Assembly: GCA_033807775.1 (NCBI GenBank)
Contig: CM066314.1
Location: forward strand, 91,800,929 to 91,864,928
DNA length: 64,000 nt
From: Saussurea involucrata
Taxonomy: Eukaryota > Streptophyta > Magnoliopsida > Asterales > Asteraceae
Reading direction: 5' to 3'
Shown: positions 1 through 9,326 of the stretch, one piece after another
How the letters are laid out: each line of letters starts with the position of its first letter
Position numbering within the stretch: position 1 is the first letter of the stretch
Notes under the pieces: model-generated
What the model saw: only the letters and a program-made list of their open reading frames with translations
What the model was told of the DNA's origin: nothing
Databases searched by the model: none
Made by a program: the position numbers and the translations under genes

Positions 1-1000
1 GTCGAGCATGCATCCTCCATAGTCTGAATCTGTATAAGCTTTAAGACAAAAGCTAGAGTTCTGTGGATACCAGAGACCAAGATTTTTGGTCCCCTTTAAG
101 TATCTAAAGATTCTCTTAACAGCATCATAATGTGATTTTTTAGGATTAGCTTGATAACGTGCACAAAGACATGTGGCATGCATAATGTCAGGCCTGCTTG
201 CAGTTAAGTATAACAGAGATCCAATCATGCCTATGTAGAGAGTGAATTCTACAGAGATGCCGTCTGGATCTAAGGATAACTTATTTCCAGTGGCCATTGG
301 AGTTTTTATTGCAGAGTTATCAGAAAGGTTATATTTGCAAAGAATGTCAGAGACATATTTGGCCTGATTTATAAAAATTCCTTCTGATGATTGTTTGACT
401 TGGAGTCCGAGGAAGAATGTTAATTCTCCCATCATACTCATTTCAAACTCACTCTGCATGAGTTTTTCAAAACTTTTGCACTCCTCTGTATTAGTAGACC
501 CAAAAATTATGTCGTCCACATAGATTTGTACAAGCATTATTTCACTGTTTATAGGTTTATAGAATAAGGTAGTATCTGTTGTACCTCTGTCGTAGCCATT
601 GACTAGAAGAAAAGTAGAAAGTCGTTCGTACCATGCTCTTGGAGCCTGTTTCAGTCCGTACAGAGCCTTTTCAAGGTAGTATACATGCCTTGGGAACTTT
701 GAGCTTTCAAACCCTGGTGGCTGATTTACGTAAACCTCTTCTTGGATTTCACCGTTGAGAAAAGCTGATTTTACGTCCATCTGATAAACTTTAAATCCTC
801 TGTGGGCTGCGAAGGCTAAGAATATTCTTATTGCTTCGAGCTGTGCGACAGGGGCAAAAGTCTCATCGTAGTCTATGCCTTCTTCTTGTCTATATCCCTT
901 GGCCACTAATCGTGCTTTGTTTTTGATGACCACTCCATCTTCATCCTTCTTATTTCTGTAGACCCACTTAGTTGTGCGTGGAAGGTGGTCACCAATGTCA
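1..1000 (-). pseudogene. Element A reverse transcriptase and start of RNase H (open to window edge)
   Basis: The minus-strand frame from about 1000 to base 1 is open. It encodes the copia RVT_2 reverse transcriptase: a fingers motif KARLVAKGYRQEEGIDYDET (about 860-925), DVKSAFLNGE (about 745-775), and the catalytic YVDD at 511-522, followed by GSLLYLTASRPDIMHAT and the start of the RNase H domain (AYTDSDYGGC). The enzyme would make cDNA from the element RNA inside gag particles. This stretch itself shows no stop, but the polyprotein upstream has nonsense codons in gag, integrase and the linker, so it cannot be expressed from one intact frame. B lacks about 490 bp of this region, including YVDD. 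Confidence 0.85.
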
Positions 1001-1851
1001 TCGAATCTTTTTTCAGAGGCTTGTTGTTGTTCTTCTTCTTCTTGTATAGCCTCTGTAGTAGTGCGTGCCTTTGTAGTTGATCCTACAGCTTGTGGAATGA
1101 TTGGTATGAGAGGTGGTGGAGTTTGTTCCTCTAAGGACGTATAGACTTGGTCCTCTATATCCTATGTAATTGGTTCCTCTGTGGATAGTGAAGTTTGATT
1201 TTCAGCAGCTTCTGTGGTCGTTTTCCTTGTTGTTTCATCTTCTGCGATCTCTACCTCGGCATTTGCATCTGTAGAATTTACAAAAGAAGATGAAGCATTA
1301 TTTGGTCCAGTTAGAGTCATACCTGTTGGATTTTGACCGATGGAAGATGGTTCTTCAGAAGCTCTGATGGTTCCAACAGAGAGATCAATGTTATCGTGGA
1401 ACATCTCTAAAAATAGAAGATTTAAGTCGTCTTTTGCTTGTGAGATGCCAGAGGATTCCCTTTTAAGTCCGAGTTCTGAACTGATTTGTTCAGAAGTCTT
1501 CTGGAATGAATCATCAAAAGAAACATTGATGCTTTCTACAATTTTGCGAGACCTTGTAAGGAATGCTCTGTAGGCTTTGGAAGTGACAGAGTATCCAATG
1601 AATTTTCCTTCGTCAGCTTTTACCTCAAACTTTCCTCTGGAATCTCTGTCGTTTAAAACAAAGCATTTACATCCGAACACATGAAAAAATTTGATGTTTG
1701 GCCGCCTTTTGTTGATTAATTCGTAAGGAGTCTTGAGGTGTCTTTTCACAATGGTTGAACGATTATGTGTATAACAAGCAGTAGAAATCGCTTCTGCCCA
1801 AAAGTTCATCGGTAATCCGCATACTGATAACATATCTCTTGCGGCCTCCAC
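971..1851 (-). pseudogene. Element A integrase C-terminal part and integrase-RT linker
   Basis: The minus-strand frame 1851 to 1162 encodes the C-terminal part of copia integrase: EAARDMLS, LPMNFWAEAISTACY, the RRPNIKFFHVFGCKCFVLNDRD block and KFIGYS. It then runs into a Ser/Thr/Glu-rich linker. A TAG at about 1162 (GAG in F) ends this frame. Beyond it the linker resumes and joins the RT domain near 970. Compared with F (30740-31020), A lacks about 250 bp of linker just before TKWVYRNK. The integrase C-terminus positions donor ends and target DNA; here it is non-functional because of upstream stops. Confidence 0.85.
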
Positions 1852-2820
1852 AAGCGTTCGATTCTTTCTTTCGACTACGCCGTTCTACTGTGGAGTGCGT
1901 GCAGCAGAGAAGTTCTGTGATATTCCTTCTGTAGAAAGATAGGCTTCAATGACAGAGTTTTTAAATTCTGTGCCATTGTCACTTCTTAACTTCTGTATTC
2001 TGCATTCATAAAGAACTTGGATTCTTTTCATTAGATTTATCAAGATGATTGGAACATCTGATTTCATTCGAACAAATTCAACCCATGTGAAACACGAATA
2101 CTCATCAATTAAGACAAGTATGTATTTCTTGCCACCTAGGCTCTGTATGGCAATGGGACCGCAGAGGTTAACATGAAACATGTACAGAGGTCTAGTGCAA
2201 GACACATCTGTTTTGCCTCTGTGGGAAGCTCTTCTGAGTTTTCCCATTTCACATGCAGAACACAAGTGATCTTTATTAAATTTAACATTAGGCAACCCTT
2301 TAACTAGATCAAGTTTGACCAGTTTATCCAAGGTGTGAAAGTTCAAGTGACAGAACCTGTTATGCCATAACCAGGCTTCCTCACTTTTGCAGGCTACAAG
2401 GCAAACTTTGTCCTGGTTCTTGGAACTGAAATTCATTAGATACAGATCACCTCTTCTTTCGGCTCGCAGAAGTTCCATTCCTGTGTCTTCACTTTGCAGA
2501 GAGCAGAAAGTTCTTTTGAATAAGACATCAAATCCTGTATCACAGAGTTGACTTACACTGAGTAGGTTATGTTTAAGGCCATTCACATATGCAACTTTGT
2601 ATACAGAGACGTTTTCCTTCTGTATGACTCCATAGCCTTTGATGTGTCCCTTCTTGTTGTCTCCAAAAGTTACAGATCCACCATCGTGTGTTTCTTTGTA
2701 CGTGGATAGTAAACTTCTGTCGCCAGTCATGTGCCTTGAGCATCCGGAGTCAAGATACCAAATTAGCACAAACTGCTTCTGTAAAATAATCATAGAGACT
2801 TAGGTACCCATATCCACATG
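1852..2820 (-). pseudogene. Element A protease, pre-integrase and integrase core with mutated active site
   Basis: On the minus strand this begins with the copia protease motif LDSGCSRHMTGD (about 2725-2762). It continues through the GAG-pre-integrase domain, the HHCC zinc site (HNRFCHLNF ... CSACEMGK, about 2245-2370) and the catalytic core. The first catalytic aspartate, expected in the HVDLCGP motif seen in B and F, is asparagine in A (codon at 2167-2169). The second and third acidic residues lie near RSDNGTEFKN and the following helix. A TAG at 1885-1887 replaces the glutamine codon in the RTPQNGV motif. Both changes predict a dead integrase. Confidence 0.88.
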
Positions 2821-2851
2821 GGTCCAATATTGTTAGAATTTTTCAAGGTTG

Positions 2852-3115
2852 TGTTAGGACACTGAAGTTGTCCTTTATAATAGAAAGTTTTGTAAAGCAA
2901 TAGCTGTGTTAAAGGGCTTATGCTTAATTGTTGTAGCAAGTGATGAAGACTATAAATAGGTCTTTACTTGTAGTTTGTAAGAAGTGAATTCATTAATACA
3001 AGATGTAGATCTCTAATCACTTTGTGTTCTCTCTAGGTTAGATTTCCTTTTCAATAATGTTCTTCATCATCTTGTTACACAATACTTGGATTGTATGAAG
3101 ATCATGGACCTAACA
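2852..3115 (+). mobile_element. Solo LTR, 264 bp, inserted in element A
   Basis: A sequence starting TGTTAGG and ending CCTAACA interrupts A where B and F read straight through. It is flanked by a perfect 5 bp duplication GGTTG (2847-2851 and 3116-3120). It carries a TATAAATAGG box at 2951-2960 in plus orientation, as expected for a U3-R promoter. No internal element sequence remains, so it is a solo LTR left by LTR-LTR recombination, or a very small element. Size and TATA placement resemble the 255 bp LTR of element G, but the sequence differs. Confidence 0.85.
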
Positions 3116-3120
3116 GGTTG

Positions 3121-4590
3121 CCTTAGCATTCTTGAAATACATTTTATCTTTTGTAGAAGAATCAGATTGTTTCTTTATAGGTTCTGACTTTGGAGTTTGC
3201 ATTTTAGTGGAGAGAAAGCAATCTGGACTTGAGAAGTGATTATTCAATTTGAACATAAGATCAAAGCAATGACAGTATTGAATATGAGACGTGATTTACT
3301 TGAACTTTTCATTCAATTTATTGAACTGGGCCACAGAGGCATTACATTCTTTATTAACATTAGATTTCCTATTACAAGAAGATCTATGAGTACTAGAATG
3401 TTGATTACAAAAGCTTTGTTTAGTTCTTGCCTTCTGTGAGTCTCTTCTGTGGTGAACATCTTTCTTCACTGTCACAGAGGAAAAAGATTTGTTAACTTTA
3501 GGCCATGTTCCCTTTTGTTGCCAAGTGGGATTTTCGTTAATTTGCCTTAAAGGTTTTGAAAATTTTGAACTTTTAGGATATATAGAGGTCTTCTTTAACC
3601 TATCAAGCTCAGCAGAGGTTTTGACTTGTAAATACATGTTCAGAAAATCTGGGCAGATAGGTATCTCTGTGATTTTCTCTTTTGGAGAAATAGTTCTGTT
3701 AAGAACTTCAGAGGAGATTTTAACATCCTCTGTGTCATAGTGAACTATCCCTGATATAACATCAGTCACTGAGTCGTCAGAAGATGAATCGTCCTCATAT
3801 ACAGAGGTTGATTCATCTCTTTCGACAGAGGATGGAGTTTCCGAGCATGTATCATACGAGCTTTCTTCCTCTGTAAAATAATTTTCATATATGGCAGAGG
3901 TTTCTGATAAGATCTCTTCAGCGATAATTTTATCTACAGAAGATGTACAGAAGTTTTCTACAACGTTTGTTTTCCATACTTCCAAAATTTCCTTTTCAAA
4001 TGTTTCTGTAAGTTTTTCTTCTGAAAAAGTGGGTGTAAACTCAGGAGCTTCTGCTGATAATTTCTTTTCAACATTTATCATACAGACAAAAGCAACCTGC
4101 GTTTGAGTCTCTGGTTTACCAAACTTAAAGATACCAATCTGATCTTGCGTTTTCAGATAATTCTTTGGTTTGATTCCTCTATTGACAGAGGTTGAAAATG
4201 ATGAATCTGTGTTTTCAAACCACACATTGATCATCTTCGTATGTTTCCTTAAGTGAGGTTCCACAGAGATTTTAGCCCTTTTACTTACAGAGAGTAAGTT
4301 TGGAAAATCTGGTTTGTTTGTTTTTCCCAACACAAACAGAGAAGACAGAGGTTTAATTCTTTTGCCTTCAACACCTAGGGTAATATCATCGTACCCTATA
4401 CCTCGTCTTCCTATTTGTGAGTTTACTTTTTCATAAACCTTCTGTGCATCTTTATAGTTTTTGAGTAAAACTTCTCTTCTGAGTAGATCTTGCCAAAGTA
4501 CCTCTCTCTCTCTTTGAAAGTATTCCTTGAGAGCTCTTATGTCAATAGTTTCACTCCGAGGATAATTCAGAAATTTGTTTTTTTAAAGGA
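3121..4590 (-). pseudogene. Element A gag C-terminal spacer (acidic, Ser/Glu-rich)
   Basis: The minus-strand frame 4333 to 3296 plus its upstream extension to about 4590 encodes the region between the zinc knuckles and the protease. It has a Lys/Glu-rich start (KEYFQREREVLWQDLLRR), a GVEGKRIKPL stretch, then a very acidic Ser/Glu/Asp segment (SVYEDDSSSDDSVTD) and a basic tail with Cys and His residues. In Sireviruses the gag C-terminus is expanded and can bind host or coat proteins; I cannot assign a function to this one. A small frameshift and stop near 4565-4590 separate it from the zinc-knuckle frame. Homologous pieces are at 18771-19685 (B) and 32834-33587 (F). Confidence 0.7.
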
Positions 4591-4591
4591 T

Positions 4592-5173
4592 CTAGATTTT
4601 GTTCCAATTCTTTTCTATTCTCACTTTTTCATCAAAATTTTTGGCTTTTTCTTGAGTGAGAAGCCGTACTTCTCTCTCATTAAAGGTGAGTCTTTTCTGA
4701 ATGCCTATATTTAATTCTTTTAGTTCAATCAGCTCAATATGTTTAAGTGAATCATCATCTACAGAATTAGTACAAGAGGTAGAGTTTGAAGTGGATACCT
4801 CAGTGTTAGTGCCGGAGTCGACTTCTGCCATGCCACATAATAGGGCATTGGTTGTGTATTCTTCGTCAGAGGTAGAGTCTGACTCGAAGTCCTCTTTATT
4901 CGCCTCAGAATGCCCTTTGTTCGCCATTAGGGATTTTTGGGCATAATACTCAGCCTTCTTTTTGTAAAAAGCTGAGTCCTTCTGTGGGCGATTTGATCTG
5001 CTTCTGCACTCATTAGCGAAATGGCCTGGCTTCCCGCAGTTGAAACAACCATTGGAAGTGTTTCCAGCACGATCGTCGGATTTTTGTCGGTCTCCACCTT
5101 TCTCCGATCGACATTCGTTTGCGTAATGACCAGGCTTGCCACACTTGTAGCATTCTTGTTGTATGTGGCTCAT
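4592..5173 (-). pseudogene. Element A gag nucleocapsid with two CCHC zinc knuckles
   Basis: The frame contains CYKCGKPGHYANEC and CFNCGKPGHFANEC, two CX2CX4HX4C knuckles about 24 residues apart (roughly 5015-5165). A Ser/Asp/Glu-rich segment and a short coiled-coil-like stretch follow. Zinc knuckles bind the element RNA during packaging. It is in the same frame as the upstream gag domain, separated from it only by a TAG at about 5185, so the original was one gag polyprotein. Two knuckles rather than one fits some Sireviruses. Confidence 0.85.
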
Positions 5174-5188
5174 CTTGTCATCTGTCCT

Positions 5189-6247
5189 CTATCGGTCACT
5201 ACTTCTGTAGTTTCTGTCCCTTGACCTCTGTCGGTCACTTCTATCATCTGACCTCTGTCGGTCACTTAATTCTTCTCTTCTTCCGTTATCTCTACTGTCA
5301 CCTTGGTTGTCTCTGCCATATCGATCATTTCTTGAACCTCTTTGGTTTCCTCTGAACTCTCTTGTCAACAGAACCAGGGATTTAGCTAATGAAGCAAGAG
5401 TTATCTCTTCTTCTATCAGCTCGTCTTCTTCGCTATCAATCATCACTATCTTCTTCTTTTCCTTTTTCTTCTCTTCTGTTGCTTTCTCATATCTTGGTCT
5501 CTCTGTAGCCTCTGTAGATTTACTAATCAAAGCATATGGTGCAATGGTTAGTGTTTTAGCCTGTACTATCTGAGGTTCTTGTGCGGCTAGTGTTCCATAG
5601 AGATCAGAGAGAGTCCAGGAGTCTAGATCTTGGTTTGTTTGTAAGGACATAGACAGCTGGAGCCATTCATCATTCAGGCTTTTTAGAAACATGACATTAT
5701 TTTCTTCTGAGGTTCTGTGAATGCCAGACTTTCTACATTTGTTTATGAGGGAGTTGAACCTGTCGTACGTCGTTTGCAGAGATTCTGTTGCAGAGGCTCT
5801 GAATGCATGATATTCGTTTATGTACTGTGCCCTTCGGTTCTTCTGCGTTTTAGCACCCCCTTCCAACTGTCTTTCTAATTCTTTCCAAAGATCGTGCGCA
5901 GTTTCACATGCATCTAAGGATTGAAAAAGTTCGTTGGGGATAGCCATTATCAATATTCTTTTTGTTTTCTGTGCAACTTCATCTTCTGCCTTGTCTTCAT
6001 TTGTCCATTCTTCTTTTGGCTTCGGTTTTTTATGTTCAGTGATTTCAGGAGATTCAGCAGTAGCTGGTACTCGTGGTACTACTATCATGGGAACAGGAGG
6101 AAGGTTGTAAAGATATTGTACTAGATTTTTTTCAGTACCCTCAAAGAAATGGACCATTCTTATTTTCCATTGAGGATACTCATCTCGAAGGAGAGTAGGA
6201 GGCTTGGTGAGTGAACCAGCAGTAAAGAAGTTATTTGTATTTGTCAT
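5189..6247 (-). pseudogene. Element A gag N-terminal capsid domain
   Basis: The frame starts with MTNTNNFFTAGSLTKPP at 6247, about 195 nt inside the primer binding site, the expected place for gag. It matches the plant copia gag pattern: YPQWKIRMVHFFEG, AHDLWKELERQLEGG, a helix-rich YDRFNSLINKCRKSG, then DEWLQLSMSLQ. It ends in a long Lys/Glu/Arg/Asp/Ser-rich tail with repeated SDRQRS. The protein would assemble the virus-like particle. It ends at a TAG just before the zinc knuckles. B and F have lost the corresponding segment. Confidence 0.85.
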
Positions 6248-6441
6248 TGTAAAGGTTCTGAAAAGATAGTATGATTAAAGAGTATGAGTCTGATGATCTG
6301 GAAAGTTTTCTGGATTTAAACAGTTCCCAGAGTACACTTTAATGGAGTTTTAACCTAGAAATGAGGAATAGGTTAAAAAGGAATGATGTCTATCACCAAT
6401 CTTGTAACTAAGAGGATCACTTGATATTGAAAATCAAGGTA

Positions 6442-6456
6442 GGCTCTGATACCAAT
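6442..6456 (-). promoter_or_regulatory. Primer binding site of element A (initiator tRNA-Met)
   Basis: The minus strand reads TTGGTATCAGAGCC directly after the LTR end. This is the standard complement to the 3' end of plant initiator tRNA-Met used by many copia elements. It fixes the orientation of A as minus and identifies the adjoining LTR as the 5' LTR. Confidence 0.93.
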
Positions 6457-6614
6457 TGTTGGTTCCCGTTCTGTTTTAAACAAGATTATCAGATCTATTA
6501 GTTCAAGTTTAAGTTTGATGCGGAAGCGTATTTGAAGAACTAATAGATATGTTTGATTGATTTAGAACACAATATAAATAAACAGTGAACAGGAAATAAT
6601 ACCTCAAAGTTTAC

Positions 6615-6617
<3 letters not shown>

Positions 6618-6649
<32 letters not shown>
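6618..6649. repeat. (TA)n microsatellite in LTR of A
   Basis: Pure TA repeat of about 32 bp. The equivalent site is about 43 bp in B (8477-8520) and only about 10 bp in F (near 19846), so it varies in length between copies. Confidence 0.9.
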
Positions 6650-6651
<2 letters not shown>

Positions 6652-6795
6652 AGAATAGATTTAAGAACAGTGAGTAAGCAAAGCTTTTAAAACAGATATG
6701 TCTCTCAAAGTATATAAGCTATATGTTCTTGATGTTTTTATCTCATTAAGTCTCTTTTTTTTTGCTCTATTAGGAAGAACTCAACATGAGTCTTC

Positions 6796-6804
6796 CTTAT
6801 ATAC
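6796..6804 (-). promoter_or_regulatory. Probable TATA box of the A 5' LTR promoter
   Basis: The minus strand reads TATATAAGG in the middle of the LTR, upstream of the start of the gag-containing transcript. The same motif is conserved in F, where it is duplicated (20001-20034). Confidence 0.55.
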
Positions 6805-7315
6805 TACTCTAAGGGGACCATAAAGCATAAGCTACTATTCAGAACGGACGGTATGAATAGTGGAACGGATGGCATGAACAGTTGGACGTGTGGTATTGCA
6901 TTTAATGCAGCAGACGTCTATTATGTACTAAGCCCTATTGAATCCAATCAGAGTTTGACACGTTGAAGATGGACAGGGCATGTTACCATGCAAGTTGATG
7001 AACAGGTCCAGTAACAGTAGCAAGATATTATAAATATCTTCAGGTCTTTTAGAGAGGACCACAGAGGCTCTGTAAAGTGTTACAGAGGTTATGTGGTCTG
7101 GTCCTTTGTATAGCAGTCTTTTAGAGAGTACCACATAAGCTCTGGTCCTTTTAGTGAGTAAACAGAGCTTCTGTAGGACGCCTGTTTTGCTTCTGTAGCT
7201 TCTTGACCTTGATCTCTCGGTAAGTTCGGCAGAGCCTCTGTAAGAGGCTTTCTTTACTTAGCCTATTTTTCACTACTTCTAAATACTTCTATGATTAGGA
7301 AGATTGAAGCTAACA

Positions 7316-8314
7316 CGGGTAGTAAGAGATTCCGGATAAAGGCTTTCCTGGAAACTTAATGTTGTCCGGGTAAAAATTCTTTACCGGATACTCAGAGTTG
7401 TCCGGATAAAAGTTCTTTACCGGAAACTTTGGGTTTCCGGAAGGAAATACCCGGAAAGAGTGGAAATTAAACAACTTACCCGAAAGGAATACTTACCCGA
7501 ACGACATACCCGGAAAAGTGACGAATCCGGATGGAATAATACAATTATCCGGGAACTATCAACTTGTCCGGAAACCACGACTGGGTTATCCGGAAAACAC
7601 GGCTGTTTGCTCAACTCGATCGAATTTTTGATTAGGGTTGCCCAAAATCGATCCTGGAAGATTAGTAACAATGCAAAACACAAAAATAACACTAATCCAA
7701 TCGATTTCAATGCAAAAATAACAAGTTTTGATGGTTAAAAATAGAATCTTTTATCAAAAACACCACCAAAAACTTTTGACTTTAATTTGCTAAATTAATC
7801 ACTCAAACGATCGAATTGGAATACGAAAATTTGCAGAATTACTCACAAGTATAATGCTAACACAACCCAATAAACAGAATTGAACAATTTAGCCAGAATC
7901 AAGATTTCGAAAATTCAAGATGAACACAAACGGGAAAAGTCAAACACTTACCAGAAATCACTAGAGAGGCTTTGAATCGAATCCGTCCGTCTGCTCTTGA
8001 ACTTTAAATCAACTATAAAACATGACCTAACAGATCGGGTCAAGAATTAGGAATCGATATGGTTCTCAAGTCTTTATGAAAATCATATGATCAGTTCGTC
8101 CTGAACTATAATATGAATGGTTTGGAGAAGACTCTCACAGAGCTTCACGCAATGCTTAAAATTGCTGAGAGGAATATGAAATCCAAATTTGATTTATCGA
8201 AACTAGAGCAGATCTTGATGATCAGGCCTAAAAGTAGGATAAACAAGAAGAATAAAGAGGTTATCGGGTAAAGAAAAAGTTGGAAGCTCAAACAAGAAAA
8301 ATGGCAATGGAAAG
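7316..8314. repeat. 999 bp segment duplicated at 38200-39198 (H leader/LTR plus copia I gag)
   Basis: This stretch between the 5' LTR of A and the 3' LTR of B aligns end to end with 38200-39198. The lengths are equal and only scattered substitutions are seen by eye. It contains the TCCGGA-rich leader or LTR of element H up to the TAACA end at 8032, then the degraded gag of copia I (AMLKIAERNMKSK near 8150-8190). It is the target DNA into which A (at cgggt) and B (at gaaag) inserted. I find no intact gene here; the open frame 7417-7710 is a translation of the repeat-rich leader. Confidence 0.88.
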
Positions 8315-8472
8315 TGTTGGTTCCCGTTTTGTTTAAACAAGATTATCAGATCTATTAGTTCAAGTTTATGTTTTGATGCGGAAGCGTATTTGAAGAACTA
8401 ACAGATATGTTTGATAGATTTAGAACACAATATAAATAAACAGTGAAAAGGAAATAATATCTCAAAGTTTAC

Positions 8473-8522
<50 letters not shown>

Positions 8523-9146
8523 GAACAGATTTAAGAACAATGAGTAAGCAAAGCTTTAAAACAGATATGACCCTCAAAGTGTATAAGCTATGTGTTCTTG
8601 TGATGTTTTTATCTATTGATTCTTGATTAGGAAGAACTCAACATGAGTCTTCCTTTTATACTACTACAAGGGGACCATAAAGCATAAGCTACTATTGATC
8701 GGACGACATGAATAGTTATACGTATAGTATTGCATTAAATGCCGCAGAAGTCTATTATGTACTAAGCCCTATTGAGTCCACTCAGAGTTTGACACGTTGA
8801 AGTTGGACAGGGTACGTTGCCATGCAAGTTGATGAACAGGTCCAGGAACAGTAGCAAGATATTATAAATATCTTCCAAGACTTTAATGAGGACCGCAGAG
8901 GCTCTGTAAAGTGTTATAGAGGTTCTGCGGTATGGTCCTTTGTAGATCAGTCTTTACCGGATTCCGAGTCTTTGGTCTTCCTTGCGCGTAAGACAGAGCT
9001 TATGTAGGACGTCTATGTAGCTTCTGTAGCTTCTTGACCTTGATCTCTCGGTAAGTTCGGCAGAGCCTCTGTAAGAGGCTTTCTTCACTTGGCCTATTTT
9101 TCACTACTTCTAAACACTTCTACGATTAGGAAGATTGAAGCTAACA
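8315..9146 (-). repeat. 3' LTR of element B (832 bp)
   Basis: It runs from TGTTGGTTCCCG to GAAGCTAACA on the plus strand and matches the LTRs of A and F. It has a (TA)n tract at about 8477-8520. The polypurine tract lies immediately to its right, which makes this the 3' LTR of a minus-strand element. It lacks the perfect ACAGAGGCTCTGT; the copy here begins GCAGAGG. Confidence 0.92.
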
Positions 9147-9162
9147 ATCTCCCCCTAAGTAG
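9147..9162 (-). promoter_or_regulatory. Polypurine tract of element B
   Basis: The minus strand reads ACTTAGGGGGAGAT directly before the LTR start TGTTAGC. This is the Sirevirus-type plus-strand primer junction; the same junction occurs in F (20545), J (58028) and G (28751-28761). Confidence 0.88.
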
Positions 9163-9326
9163 TGAAAAAAAATTGACATTTAAGTATTTTTAGGCTAACT
9201 TAGATAAGACAGAGGTTAAACAATACCTCGAAAGTTCTTTCATTCAGAGATATGCCAGAGGCATTTTACATTTGAGTACAATGAGATAAACTTTAACATG
9301 GTTTGCAGAGATTGGTTGTTTGAGAA

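Larger units (their letters stand above)
1..7315 (-). mobile_element. Element A: Sirevirus-type Ty1/copia retrotransposon, 3' part outside window
   Basis: Read on the minus strand, the order is 5' LTR (6457-7315), initiator tRNA-Met primer site, gag N-terminus, two zinc knuckles, a long gag spacer, protease DSG motif, integrase, then reverse transcriptase running off the left edge at base 1. The gag-PR-IN-RT order is the copia order. The large spacer-containing gag and, in sister copies B and F, an extra ORF beyond RNase H point to the Sirevirus lineage. The LTR has TG and CA ends. The five bases outside it are cggtt-like (cgggt, 7316-7320), a candidate target duplication whose partner would lie off-window. 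Coding is broken by several single nonsense codons and by a solo LTR insertion. Confidence 0.9.
6457..7315 (-). repeat. 5' LTR of element A (859 bp)
   Basis: On the plus strand it runs from TGTTGGTTCCCG to GAAGCTAACA and is homologous to the LTRs at 8315-9146 and 19686-20544. It contains a (TA)n tract at 6618-6649, the TATA box complement ccttatata at 6796-6804 (transcription leftwards), and dense copies of the family word, including a perfect-arm palindrome ACAGAGGCTCTGT at 7061-7073. Confidence 0.93.

Noticed and set aside
1340..1573. Plus-strand open frame opposite the A integrase linker
   Set aside because: It is an antisense shadow of a Ser/Thr/Glu-rich minus-strand frame whose homologues in B and F fit integrase. 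Similar plus-strand frames opposite gag and the extra ORFs were rejected for the same reason.
6442..6456. tRNA-Met gene fragment
   Set aside because: Only the primer-complement segment is present at an LTR edge. No cloverleaf follows.
7417..7710. Open frames on both strands in the TCCGGA-rich segment (also 38301-38594 and 38092-38358)
   Set aside because: They translate the repeat words, lack any domain, and lie in an LTR or leader. They are conserved only because the segment is duplicated.
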